From: Deinococcus roseus
Lineage (GTDB): Bacteria > Deinococcota > Deinococci > Deinococcales > Deinococcaceae
Reading direction: 5' to 3'
Assembly: GCF_014646895.1 (NCBI RefSeq)
Contig: NZ_BMOD01000008.1
Location: 1-64,000, forward strand
DNA: 64,000 nucleotides
Position 1 is the stretch's first letter; every line of letters begins with the position of its first letter. The position numbers and the translations under genes are program-made. Of this stretch, positions 7,963 to 14,518 are shown one piece after another. The notes below the pieces were generated by a model. It was not told the origin of the DNA. It worked only from the letters and a program-made list of their open reading frames with translations, and made no database searches.

Positions 7963-8542
7963 CAGGGAGGTCCAGGTTTTTCAGGGCACCGAAAGGGTTT
8001 GCGCTGTCTTTTTCCTGGGCCACACGGGGGCAATTGTCGAAGGGGCAGGTCTGGCCACTGTCCGGGTTGAGGTCAATGCCGCAGATGGGGCACAGTCCCT
8101 TGCAGTTCTCGTCGTGGAGCACCACATAAGGCAGATTGATCAGCAGGTTTTCCACAAAAATGTCCCCGAGGTTGAAGATGGGATCACCGAACTTGATGAC
8201 TTCCTCTCCGGCCTCACCTTCATCCAGGTAGGGGATTTCCACTTTGGGGCTGTATTCCATCAGGATGCCCAGTTGGGTGGTCACAGGCACGGGAGTGGGC
8301 CTGAGGCAGCGGGCACATTCCTGAAAGAGGGTGGCTTCCACGGTGCCAGAGAGCCAGAATCGGTCTTCTCCAACATTGCTGGCGGTTACTTTGTATCGCC
8401 CGTCTTGCACATTCAGGATGGCTTCTTCGCCGCCCTGTTCATATTTCAACAGATCGAAGGTTCCGGAGTCGGTAACCTCTTCTCCAGGGATGTTGAGGAT
8501 GCGTGACAGGCGAATGGCGGGATTAGCGCTATTCACAGACAT
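7955..8542 (-). CDS. yceD: YceD family protein (DUF177)
   Basis: About 195 residues. YceD proteins affect 23S rRNA accumulation and usually sit beside rpmF. The zinc-binding CxxC pairs (CARCL near the middle, then CKGLCPICG and CPFDNCPR) and the acidic linker LDEGEAGEEVIKFGD support the family. The frame is open to 8578, but a promoter with TTGACC and TACACT 18 bases apart ends six bases before the ATG at 8545/8542. The longer start would lie on the -35 box. The mRNA is therefore probably leaderless, starting MSVNSANPAIRL. It heads a run of four tightly packed genes with moaC. Confidence 0.85.
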   Translation of the reverse strand: MSVNSANPAIRLSRILNIPGEEVTDSGTFDLLKYEQGGEEAILNVQDGRYKVTASNVGEDRFWLSGTVEATLFQECARCLRPTPVPVTTQLGILMEYSPKVEIPYLDEGEAGEEVIKFGDPIFNLGDIFVENLLINLPYVVLHDENCKGLCPICGIDLNPDSGQTCPFDNCPRVAQEKDSANPFGALKNLDLPDE

Positions 8543-8548
8543 CATATA

Positions 8549-8578
8549 AGTGTATGCGCTCGGGACCACCCGGGTCAA
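8549..8578 (-). promoter_or_regulatory. Leaderless promoter of yceD
   Basis: -35 TTGACC (8573-8578) and -10 TACACT (8549-8554) separated by 18 bases on the minus strand. The predicted transcription start coincides with the ATG at about 8542. Confidence 0.75.
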
Positions 8579-8686
8579 ATCAGCAGTTTTTTAAGTGAAT
8601 ATGCATTTGAATATTCACTTTTAGGGGCTTTTGAGGACTTTTGAAAAATATTGTTTCAGTCGTTATGAATACCCGATTTGTCGTGT

Positions 8687-8692
8687 TAGACT
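8687..8692 (+). promoter_or_regulatory. -10 box of the arginase gene
   Basis: TAGACT ends seven bases before the ATG at 8700 and no Shine-Dalgarno is present, so the transcript is probably leaderless. The same GTTAGACT context recurs before pyrD. No clear -35 element is seen. Confidence 0.6.
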
Positions 8693-8699
8693 CGTATGC

Positions 8700-9584
8700 A
8701 TGGAAGTGGCCATTCTCGGAATCCCAATGGACCTCGGCGCTGGACGCCGGGGCGTAGACATGGGGGCCAGTGCCCTCAGAAATGCCCGCATCAAGCAACA
8801 CCTGCAAGACCTCGGGCACTCGGTGACCGACCTGGGCAACATCCCGGTGGAAATTGCCGACACCTTCAATGTGCTGGAACAATCCGGCATGGTCTTTCTG
8901 GACCCCATCTACGATGCCTGCAAACGCACCTATGACGTGCTGCTGGACCTCCCCGAGAACGTCTTCCCCATCTGCATGGGTGGAGACCACTCGGTCAGCA
9001 TGGGCACGGTGGCAGGTTGCGCCAGAGGGGAACGCACCGGACTGATCTGGGTGGATGCCCACACCGACTTCAACACCCCGGAGACCAGCCCCACCGGCAA
9101 CATCCACGGCATGCCTGTGGCCCATCTGTGCGGCATCGGGCATGAAAAACTGCTCTCCATTGCAGGAGCATGGCAGATCCGTCCCGAAGACATCGTGATG
9201 ATCGGAATCCGCAGCGTGGACAGCGAAGAACGCCGCCTGATCAAAGAGCACGGCATCACCGTTTACACCATGCGCGAAGTGGACATGAAAGGCATCTCCA
9301 GAATTGCCGAGGAGACCCTGAAAAAACTGGGGCACCTGAAGCGCATTCACGTGTCTTTCGATGCAGACGGACTGGATCCCACCCTGGCCCCTGGCGTGGG
9401 CACCCCTGTGGAAGGCGGTCTGACCTACCGTGAAGCCCACCTTTTGATGGAACTCTTTGCAGACAGCGGCAAAATCACCAGCATGGACATCGTGGAAGTC
9501 AATCCCATTCTGGACGAGAAAAACCGCACCGCACAGGTGATGGTGGAGATGGCAGGAAGCTTGCTGGGGAAACGCATCCTCTGA
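8700..9584 (+). CDS. rocF: Arginase
   Basis: A 294-residue ureohydrolase that splits arginine to ornithine and urea with a binuclear manganese centre. The metal ligands are all visible: His97 in MGGDHS, Asp119, His121 and Asp123 in DAHTDFN, and Asp221 and Asp223 in SFDADGLDP. Length and the NIHGMP substrate-loop motif match arginases rather than agmatinases. The reading frame is open 23 codons further upstream, but MEVAILGIPMDLG is the family-typical start and sits seven bases behind a TAGACT -10 box. It is divergent from yceD; the two promoters share about 150 bases. Confidence 0.95.
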   Translation: MEVAILGIPMDLGAGRRGVDMGASALRNARIKQHLQDLGHSVTDLGNIPVEIADTFNVLEQSGMVFLDPIYDACKRTYDVLLDLPENVFPICMGGDHSVSMGTVAGCARGERTGLIWVDAHTDFNTPETSPTGNIHGMPVAHLCGIGHEKLLSIAGAWQIRPEDIVMIGIRSVDSEERRLIKEHGITVYTMREVDMKGISRIAEETLKKLGHLKRIHVSFDADGLDPTLAPGVGTPVEGGLTYREAHLLMELFADSGKITSMDIVEVNPILDEKNRTAQVMVEMAGSLLGKRIL

Positions 9585-9625
9585 CTTTCTGTGACCTGAT
9601 GTGGCTTGATGTGTTGTGATCAGGG

Positions 9626-9648
9626 CCTCTCGCAAGAGAGGTCTTTTT
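9626..9648 (+). terminator. Terminator of the arginase gene
   Basis: CCTCTC-GCAA-GAGAGG hairpin followed by TCTTTTT. Confidence 0.85.
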
Positions 9649-9774
9649 GCTGCACAATGACAGGCAGAAACTTTTGAATGCAGGCAACGTATCTGACTGT
9701 GAGGTCCAAAAACCTCTTTGTGGCCCAAAACCTTCTGGGAAATTTCGCATCTTGCTGTTCTGAAAGGAAATCCA

Positions 9775-10296
9775 ATGAAAAAAAACTTCTTTGCTGGTCT
9801 TTTATCTCTTGCTCTGGTCGCATGCAGCACAGCTTCCACTCCAGAAAATGCAGTCTCAAACTTTCTGAATCACCTGCAAAAAGGAGAATTTGCCGCCGCC
9901 AATCAGATGGTGGAATCTGGTGGCATTGAGTTTAAAGATGTGAAAGACAGCCACATTTTTGAAAAAATGGAATACACCATCCTGTCAAAAGAGGTGCAAC
10001 AGGACCGGGCCAGCGTGGTGGTCAAAATCAAGAGCATTGCCCTCGCAGATGTGATGATGAACAGCATGGACGGCATGATGGACAGCATGTCTGACATGGA
10101 CATCAACATGGACGACCCTGCAGAAGGCATGAAAGAGGCCCTGGAACAAACCCGGAAAGGGGTTTCTCAGGGCATTCAGAAGGCAGCCAGCACCGAAGGA
10201 AGAGAAGACACCCTGCAGGTTGAACTGGTGAACAAAGGGGGCTGGAAGATCCGTGCAGACAACGCCCCTCTGGCCCTGAAGCTGGTGGGCCTGTGA
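9775..10296 (+). CDS. Small lipoprotein, DUF4878-like
   Basis: A 173-residue exported lipoprotein with a lipobox LVAC (Cys17). The mature part begins with the ENAVSNFLNHLQKGEFAAAN pattern typical of NTF2-like/DUF4878 lipoproteins and ends in a strand-rich segment (LQVELVNKGGWKIRADN). Between them is a methionine- and aspartate-rich stretch (MMNSMDGMMDSMSDMDINMD, about residues 101-120), unusual and possibly metal-binding. The frame opens earlier, but the ATG at 9775 has GAAAGGAAA just upstream and a proper signal peptide, so it is preferred. Function unknown. Confidence 0.8.
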   Translation: MKKNFFAGLLSLALVACSTASTPENAVSNFLNHLQKGEFAAANQMVESGGIEFKDVKDSHIFEKMEYTILSKEVQQDRASVVVKIKSIALADVMMNSMDGMMDSMSDMDINMDDPAEGMKEALEQTRKGVSQGIQKAASTEGREDTLQVELVNKGGWKIRADNAPLALKLVGL

Positions 10297-10351
10297 GGGT
10301 CCATCAGGACAACCCCTTGCTGGACTGAAGGAATTAATCCGACCATTTCAC

Positions 10352-10380
10352 TTGACTTTATAGAGGGGTGACTTTAAGCT
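10352..10380 (+). promoter_or_regulatory. Leaderless promoter
   Basis: TTGACT and TAAGCT with a 17-base spacer. The -10 box ends seven bases before the ATG at 10388 and no Shine-Dalgarno is present. Confidence 0.8.
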
Positions 10381-10387
10381 CAAAATC

Positions 10388-11308
10388 ATGTTGAAACGCC
10401 TGCTTGCCCTGACCACCCTGATCCTGGGTTCTGCTTCTGCAGCCAACCTGGACCTTGCCACCAACCTGGATTTGATGCGCGGCCACCTGTTCGCCAGCGT
10501 CTCCAATTACAATGCCGGAAGCCTGCAATGGGGCAAAAAACATGCCGGTCACTCTCTGGAAGAACTCTGGAGCAAAATCCAGCCTGCAGTCTCTGCAGAC
10601 CTGGTCAAGCCTTTTGAAGATGCCTTGCATGCCATCATGCATGCCCCTGGCATGGAACCCCCTGCCGATTATGAGCAGACCGTCGAGAAATTCCTGGATG
10701 GGGCCTGGGACAAAGCCTATGATGCTGCCCTTGCCGGTGCAGACACCAACTTCTACATTGCCCTGACCAGCAACCTGGTCACCAGTTCCAAAGGGGATTA
10801 CGCTGCAGGCATGGAGGGGGGCAACCAGAGCAACCCTGGCGAGTATCAGGATGCCGTGGGCTTCCTCAACCGTGCTGTGGTGGAAGCTGCCAAAATCTCC
10901 CATGACGCCATGGAAAGTGTGGAAAAACTGCAGATCGCCCAGCTGCAACAGATCAGCAGCGATGCCTACAGCAAACTGGCCGATGAAGTGGTTGCCAGCT
11001 TCCAGGCGGTGCACAGCGATCCCAACGCCGAGAACCTGCGTCTGCTGGGTCTGGGCCTGAGCGCCACCAACGACGAATACATTGGCGAAGGTGAAATTGG
11101 CGAGGGTCTGGAATCCCTGGAAGGTGCCCAGAAGCGCTGGGAGCTGCTGAAAACCACTGTAGAAGCAAAAGATGCCAAACTGGCCGCCAGCTTCACCAGC
11201 CACCTTGCTGACCTCAAAGCAGCCATCGAGAAAGACGATTCTGTCACCTTCAAAACTGTGCTGGCTCTGGCCCAGGATGAATTTGCCCAGATCAGCAAGC
11301 TGTTCTGA
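10388..11308 (+). CDS. Secreted protein with histidine-rich N-terminal part, unknown function
   Basis: A 306-residue protein with a Sec signal peptide (MLKRLLALTTLILGSASA, cleavage near residue 18-19). The mature protein is alpha-helical by eye. Several histidines lie in its first third (RGHLF, KKHAGHSLEELW, LHAIMHAP), a spacing that recalls periplasmic iron-uptake and helical-bundle modules, but I cannot name the family. The gene has its own strong promoter and a leaderless start, and ends at a good terminator, so it is probably monocistronic. It lies upstream of glnA without an obvious functional link. Confidence 0.75.
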   Translation: MLKRLLALTTLILGSASAANLDLATNLDLMRGHLFASVSNYNAGSLQWGKKHAGHSLEELWSKIQPAVSADLVKPFEDALHAIMHAPGMEPPADYEQTVEKFLDGAWDKAYDAALAGADTNFYIALTSNLVTSSKGDYAAGMEGGNQSNPGEYQDAVGFLNRAVVEAAKISHDAMESVEKLQIAQLQQISSDAYSKLADEVVASFQAVHSDPNAENLRLLGLGLSATNDEYIGEGEIGEGLESLEGAQKRWELLKTTVEAKDAKLAASFTSHLADLKAAIEKDDSVTFKTVLALAQDEFAQISKLF

Positions 11309-11342
11309 AGCCTCCGGCAACAGCAAAGCTGCAAGTCCAGCC

Positions 11343-11375
11343 AGAAGGTCCCCATCAAGGGACCTTCTGTTCTTT
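11343..11375 (+). terminator. Terminator after the secreted-protein gene
   Basis: AGAAGGTCCC pairs with GGGACCTTCT around CATCAA, followed by GTTCTTTT. Confidence 0.85.
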
Positions 11376-11464
11376 TGCACCTGCTTCACCAGAAGAGCCC
11401 GATGCGTCATTTTCAGCACATCATGCAGATTTTTTTGTACAAAATGCACATTCAGATCAATTTC

Positions 11465-11508
11465 TTGACTCAATATGAAAAAATTTCTTATACTTGTGCA
11501 AGAAATTT
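11465..11508 (+). promoter_or_regulatory. glnA promoter with palindromic operator
   Basis: TTGACT (11465-11470) and TATACT (11489-11494) are 18 bases apart. A perfect inverted repeat AAATTTCTT-N10-AAGAAATTT (11481-11489 and 11500-11508) straddles the -10 box and the likely transcription start. This is a good position for a repressor responding to nitrogen status. It does not match the TnrA/GlnR consensus. Confidence 0.7.
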
Positions 11509-11551
11509 CTGACATGATGCAAGAGTCAGGTGGGAAGGTGGAGGTCAAACC

Positions 11552-12970
11552 GTGTTCAAAAATCCGCAAGAGCTGTTGAAACACATGCATGACGAACACG
11601 TGGACTTTCTGGATGTGCGTTTCGTGGATGTGCCAGGCAGAGAGCAGCACTTCACCCTTCCCACCCGTCACCTGACCCCCGAACTTTTGCAGGCAGGCAT
11701 TGCCTTTGATGGTTCTTCCATCAAGGGTTTCAGGGGCATCGACAAATCTGACATGCTGCTCATTCCAGAACCCCACACCGCCTGCCTGGATCCTTTTGCA
11801 AAGCACAAAACCCTGATGGTCACCTGTCATGTGGTGGAACCCGAAACCGGGAAACCCTACCTCAGGGACCCCCGCAACATTGCCAGACGGGCACAGGAAC
11901 ACCTGATCTCCACGGGCATTGCAGACACTGCTTACTTTGGTCCAGAAGTAGAATTCTTTGTGCTGGACAGTGTGGGTTACGCCGTTTCTCCCCATGCCAG
12001 CTTCTTTGAAGTGAATGCCACCGAATCCTGGTGGACCACAGGCACACAGGGAAATGGTTACAACCTGCCCAGAAAGGGCGGTTATGCTCCTCTGCCCCCG
12101 GCAGACCGTTACTCCGATTTGCGCAGCGACATGGTCAAGCATCTGGAGTCCATTGGGATTCCCATTGAGCTGCACCACCATGAAGTGGCCAGCGCAGGCC
12201 AGATGGAAATTGACATGCGTTTTGCTCCTTTGCTGGATGCTGCAGAACACGTATTGAAGTACAAGTATGTGGTGAAAAACACGGCTTTTCAGGCAGGCAA
12301 GACCGCCACCTTCATGCCCAAACCTTTTTATGGAGACAACGGCTCAGGCATGCACTGCCACCAGTCCCTCTGGAAAGACGGACAGCCCCTGTTTTACGAC
12401 CCGGAAGGGTACGCCGAACTTTCAGATCTGGCCATGAGCTACGCTGCAGGATTGCTGTACCACGGTCCTGCCCTGACCGCCCTCACCAACCCCAGCGTGA
12501 ACAGTTACCGCCGTCTGGTGCCCGGTTACGAGGCCCCAGTCAATCTGGTGATCAGTGCGGGCAACCGCTCTGCAGTGGTGCGCATCCCTGCCTTCTACAA
12601 AGGTCCCCAGCATGCCAGAGACAAACGCATCGAGTTCAGGGCACCGGATCCCAGTGCCAACCCCTATCTGGCCTTCAGTGCCATTTTGCTGGCAGGTTTA
12701 GACGGCATCCGGCAGGGCATGAAGCCCCCACCGCCCATGGACAAGAACGTGTACTCGCTGTCTGCCCGTGAATCCAGGCGCATCAAGACCCTGCCCAGAA
12801 CCCTCGATGAGGCCCTGGACGAACTGGAATCCGACCATGAATTCCTGCTGGCTGGAGATGTCTTCTCCCGGGATTTCCTGGAGAACTGGATCGATCTCAA
12901 AAGGGAAGAATCCGAAGCCTTCCGGCTGCAGACCACCCCCAAAGAGTTTGAGATGTACTACAACATCTGA
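11552..12970 (+). CDS. glnA: Glutamine synthetase type I
   Basis: A 472-residue enzyme that makes glutamine from glutamate, ammonia and ATP. Signatures present in order: FDGSSIKGF near residue 50, PEVEFFVLDS near 130, the ATP-binding FMPKPFYGDNGSGMHCHQSL near 255, NRSAVVRIPAF near 335 and EFRAPDPSANPYLAFSAIL near 370. A tyrosine in NVYSLSARESRR sits where GSI-beta enzymes carry the adenylylation site, but the surroundings differ from the NLYDLP consensus. The start is GTG with GGTGGAGGT upstream. It has its own promoter with a palindromic operator. Its last 13 bases overlap the end of the convergent DUF3052 gene. Confidence 0.96.
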   Translation: MFKNPQELLKHMHDEHVDFLDVRFVDVPGREQHFTLPTRHLTPELLQAGIAFDGSSIKGFRGIDKSDMLLIPEPHTACLDPFAKHKTLMVTCHVVEPETGKPYLRDPRNIARRAQEHLISTGIADTAYFGPEVEFFVLDSVGYAVSPHASFFEVNATESWWTTGTQGNGYNLPRKGGYAPLPPADRYSDLRSDMVKHLESIGIPIELHHHEVASAGQMEIDMRFAPLLDAAEHVLKYKYVVKNTAFQAGKTATFMPKPFYGDNGSGMHCHQSLWKDGQPLFYDPEGYAELSDLAMSYAAGLLYHGPALTALTNPSVNSYRRLVPGYEAPVNLVISAGNRSAVVRIPAFYKGPQHARDKRIEFRAPDPSANPYLAFSAILLAGLDGIRQGMKPPPPMDKNVYSLSARESRRIKTLPRTLDEALDELESDHEFLLAGDVFSRDFLENWIDLKREESEAFRLQTTPKEFEMYYNI

Positions 12971-13404
12971 ACCGCGCGTGCCCTGCTGGCTTTTGGAATC
13001 ACCAGTTTCAGACCAGACCACACCTCACTGACGGCACAGACTTTCACATCCACCAGATCCAGCGAGAGGGCCAGATCCCGGATGGTGTCCTCGGTGACAT
13101 CGGTGGGCACCTGGGAGGCTTTTTTGGGCCAGGACACCCAGATCATGCCTGCAGGATTCAGGAGGGTGCGCAGTTCAGGAAGCTTTTCTTGCAGGATCTG
13201 CTTCCGGGTCACATACAGGTGAATGAAGTCCAGAGGTGATGTGCCCTCAGACCCTGCTGTGATTTCTGTGATCTCTGTGATTTCTTGAAGGTCTGGAAGC
13301 CAGTCCAGGTGGCCATCCGGTGCATCCAGCCACATGGCTTTCATGTGGGGCTTCAAACCCAGTTTCTGGGTGAGGGTCCTGCCAGAGTATCCCGCCATTT
13401 TCAT
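12958..13404 (-). CDS. DUF3052 family protein
   Basis: About 148 residues. The N-terminal AGYSGRTLTQKLGLKP and the later NPAGMIWVSWPKKAS, VTEDTIRDLALSLDLVDVKV and WSGLKLVI match DUF3052 proteins of unknown function. The frame is open to 13464, but an ATG at 13404 with a TCTGGAGA ribosome-binding site gives the family-typical start. An EITEITEIT triplet repeat (residues about 40-48) comes from a small in-frame DNA repeat. It lies downstream of ddrO on the same strand (ddrO stop at 13461) and could be co-transcribed. Confidence 0.75.
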   Translation of the reverse strand: MKMAGYSGRTLTQKLGLKPHMKAMWLDAPDGHLDWLPDLQEITEITEITAGSEGTSPLDFIHLYVTRKQILQEKLPELRTLLNPAGMIWVSWPKKASQVPTDVTEDTIRDLALSLDLVDVKVCAVSEVWSGLKLVIPKASRARAVQML

Positions 13405-13460
13405 CTCCAGAGAACAAAGAAAAACTGCGCCACTTTCGTGACGCAGCAGGCGTGCAGAAC

Positions 13461-13850
13461 TCACTCCAGAATGCGTTTGAGGTGCAGGTAGATTTCGTAC
13501 CAGTCCTGCTTGTCTCTGGGGCGCTTGCCACGCAGTTCAATGCGGCTCAGGGTGCGCACCCAGTCGGGGGTCAGTTGACCGCCCAGCACGGGGTCTGCCA
13601 CCAGATCGGCAAGGCCTTTGGGAAGTGCACCATCAGTATTCAGACCGTAGAATTCTACGGATTCCAGCAGGTCATGCACCGTGATGTCATACGCGGTGGC
13701 AAGGGTTTGCAAGGTATCCAGGCTTGGATTGGTTCTCCCGCGCTCCAGGTCGGAGAGGTACGGGACGCTGATGCCAGCAATGGCAGCCACGTCTTTGAGC
13801 CTCAAATTCCGTTCTGCGCGGAGTTCACGTAAGCGTTCGCTCAGTTTCAT
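13461..13850 (-). CDS. ddrO: DdrO, repressor of the radiation/desiccation response
   Basis: A 129-residue Cro/CI-type repressor. In Deinococcus DdrO represses DNA-repair genes until the protease IrrE cleaves it after radiation or desiccation. An HTH_3 domain occupies residues 6-60 (LRLKDVAAIAGISVPYLSDL), and the C-terminal domain with TPDWVRTLSRIELRGKR carries Leu106-Arg107, exactly the position of the IrrE cut in the known protein. Length and ending (YEIYLHLKRILE) match. On its own minus-strand promoter, TTGACC and TATCCT are 17 bases apart and the -10 lies inside a perfect CTATCC-N3-GGATAG palindrome, suggesting autoregulation. It is divergent from a small gene with a DdrO-type palindrome over its promoter. 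Confidence 0.96.
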   Translation of the reverse strand: MKLSERLRELRAERNLRLKDVAAIAGISVPYLSDLERGRTNPSLDTLQTLATAYDITVHDLLESVEFYGLNTDGALPKGLADLVADPVLGGQLTPDWVRTLSRIELRGKRPRDKQDWYEIYLHLKRILE

Positions 13851-13913
13851 GTGATCCTCCTCTATCAGACTCCCGGGCGTCTTCTCGTTCTGCTTTGAAC
13901 TTAAAAATCGCTC

Positions 13914-13950
13914 CTATCCGTAGGATAGCAGAGGTACCGACTACGGTCAA
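13914..13950 (-). promoter_or_regulatory. ddrO promoter with perfect palindrome
   Basis: Minus strand: -35 TTGACC (13945-13950), 17-base spacer, -10 TATCCT (13922-13927). The inverted repeat CTATCC-GTA-GGATAG (13914-13928) covers the -10 box. It differs from the 17-bp TTATG...CATAA consensus of DdrO sites, so it is either a diverged site or one for another regulator. Confidence 0.65.
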
Positions 13951-13973
13951 TACAGAATGGAAATTTTCAGTTC

Positions 13974-14007
13974 TTGAAACAGCCTATGTATTATGCTACA
14001 ATCATAA
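13974..14007 (+). promoter_or_regulatory. Promoter overlapped by an RDRM-like DdrO site
   Basis: TTGAAA (13974-13979) and TACAAT (13997-14002) have a 17-base spacer. The 17-mer TTATGCTACAATCATAA (13991-14007) overlaps the -10 box. Its outer five bases on each side form the TTATG...CATAA ends of the radiation/desiccation response motif, and six of eight base pairs are palindromic. Confidence 0.7.
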
Positions 14008-14043
14008 CCAAGAACAGGTTTTTATGCGAAAGGAGCAGTTTTG

Positions 14044-14355
14044 ATGCGCGTACTGGACACCATTGCTGACAGCTTAAAGAAAGGCCAGGTCCATCCGACC
14101 ACCGTCATGAACACCCTGATTGAAGCCGACAATCAAGGTGGGAAAAATGCCCTGCGGGACCTCGAAGAACACCTTCTGCGCAGTGCCAGAGCTTTAAAAG
14201 ACCGCCAGCATCCCCATTTTGAACTGGCCCACGCCTGGTTGCACGCCACCCGCATGTACCTGATCAATTATTACGTGCTGGAAACAGAAACCCCTGCCAC
14301 TGCTCCTGTTCGCAAGCGTACCCTCTTTCCATTGCCCCGCCGTCTGGTGATCTGA
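14044..14355 (+). CDS. Small protein divergent from ddrO, candidate DdrO-regulon member
   Basis: A 103-residue protein I do not recognise. It is helix-rich in the middle (NALRDLEEHLLRSARALKDR) with a basic C-terminus (RKRTLFPLPRRLVI). A TTG lies one codon upstream, but ATG at 14044 has AAGGAG at an eight-base spacing. Its promoter carries an RDRM-like 17-mer over the -10 box and it is transcribed away from ddrO, so damage induction through DdrO cleavage is a reasonable inference. No enzyme motif or membrane segment is present. The gene ends at a strong terminator and appears monocistronic. Confidence 0.75.
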   Translation: MRVLDTIADSLKKGQVHPTTVMNTLIEADNQGGKNALRDLEEHLLRSARALKDRQHPHFELAHAWLHATRMYLINYYVLETETPATAPVRKRTLFPLPRRLVI

Positions 14356-14423
14356 GCTTTAAAGCACACTCCAAAACACACTCCGGGTCCCATTTGAACC
14401 TGATTTAACAAAAAACATAATCA

Positions 14424-14456
14424 AAGAAAGGCGCTTCTGGAGCGCCTTTCTTCTTG
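14424..14456 (+). terminator. Terminator after the ddrO-divergent gene
   Basis: AAGAAAGGCGCT pairs with AGCGCCTTTCTT around TCTGG, followed by CTTGTT. The A-run on the left arm also allows termination of the opposite strand. Confidence 0.85.
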
Positions 14457-14463
14457 TTTACCT

Positions 14464-14494
14464 GGCAAAATCCTTCAAATGTAAGGATTTTGCC
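14464..14494. repeat. 12-bp inverted repeat next to the carboxypeptidase stop
   Basis: GGCAAAATCCTT and AAGGATTTTGCC pair perfectly around CAAATGT. It lacks a T-run on either side, so it is a stable hairpin that may protect or help terminate the carboxypeptidase mRNA. Confidence 0.6.
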
Positions 14495-14518
14495 ACAAAA
14501 ACTTAAACTGTTGCTTTC

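Noticed and set aside
10358..12250. Long minus-strand open frame of 630 codons opposite the 10388 gene and glnA
   Set aside because: It is antisense to two well-supported genes, has a His- and Gly-rich composition with no family motif, and arises from codon bias in the sense genes.
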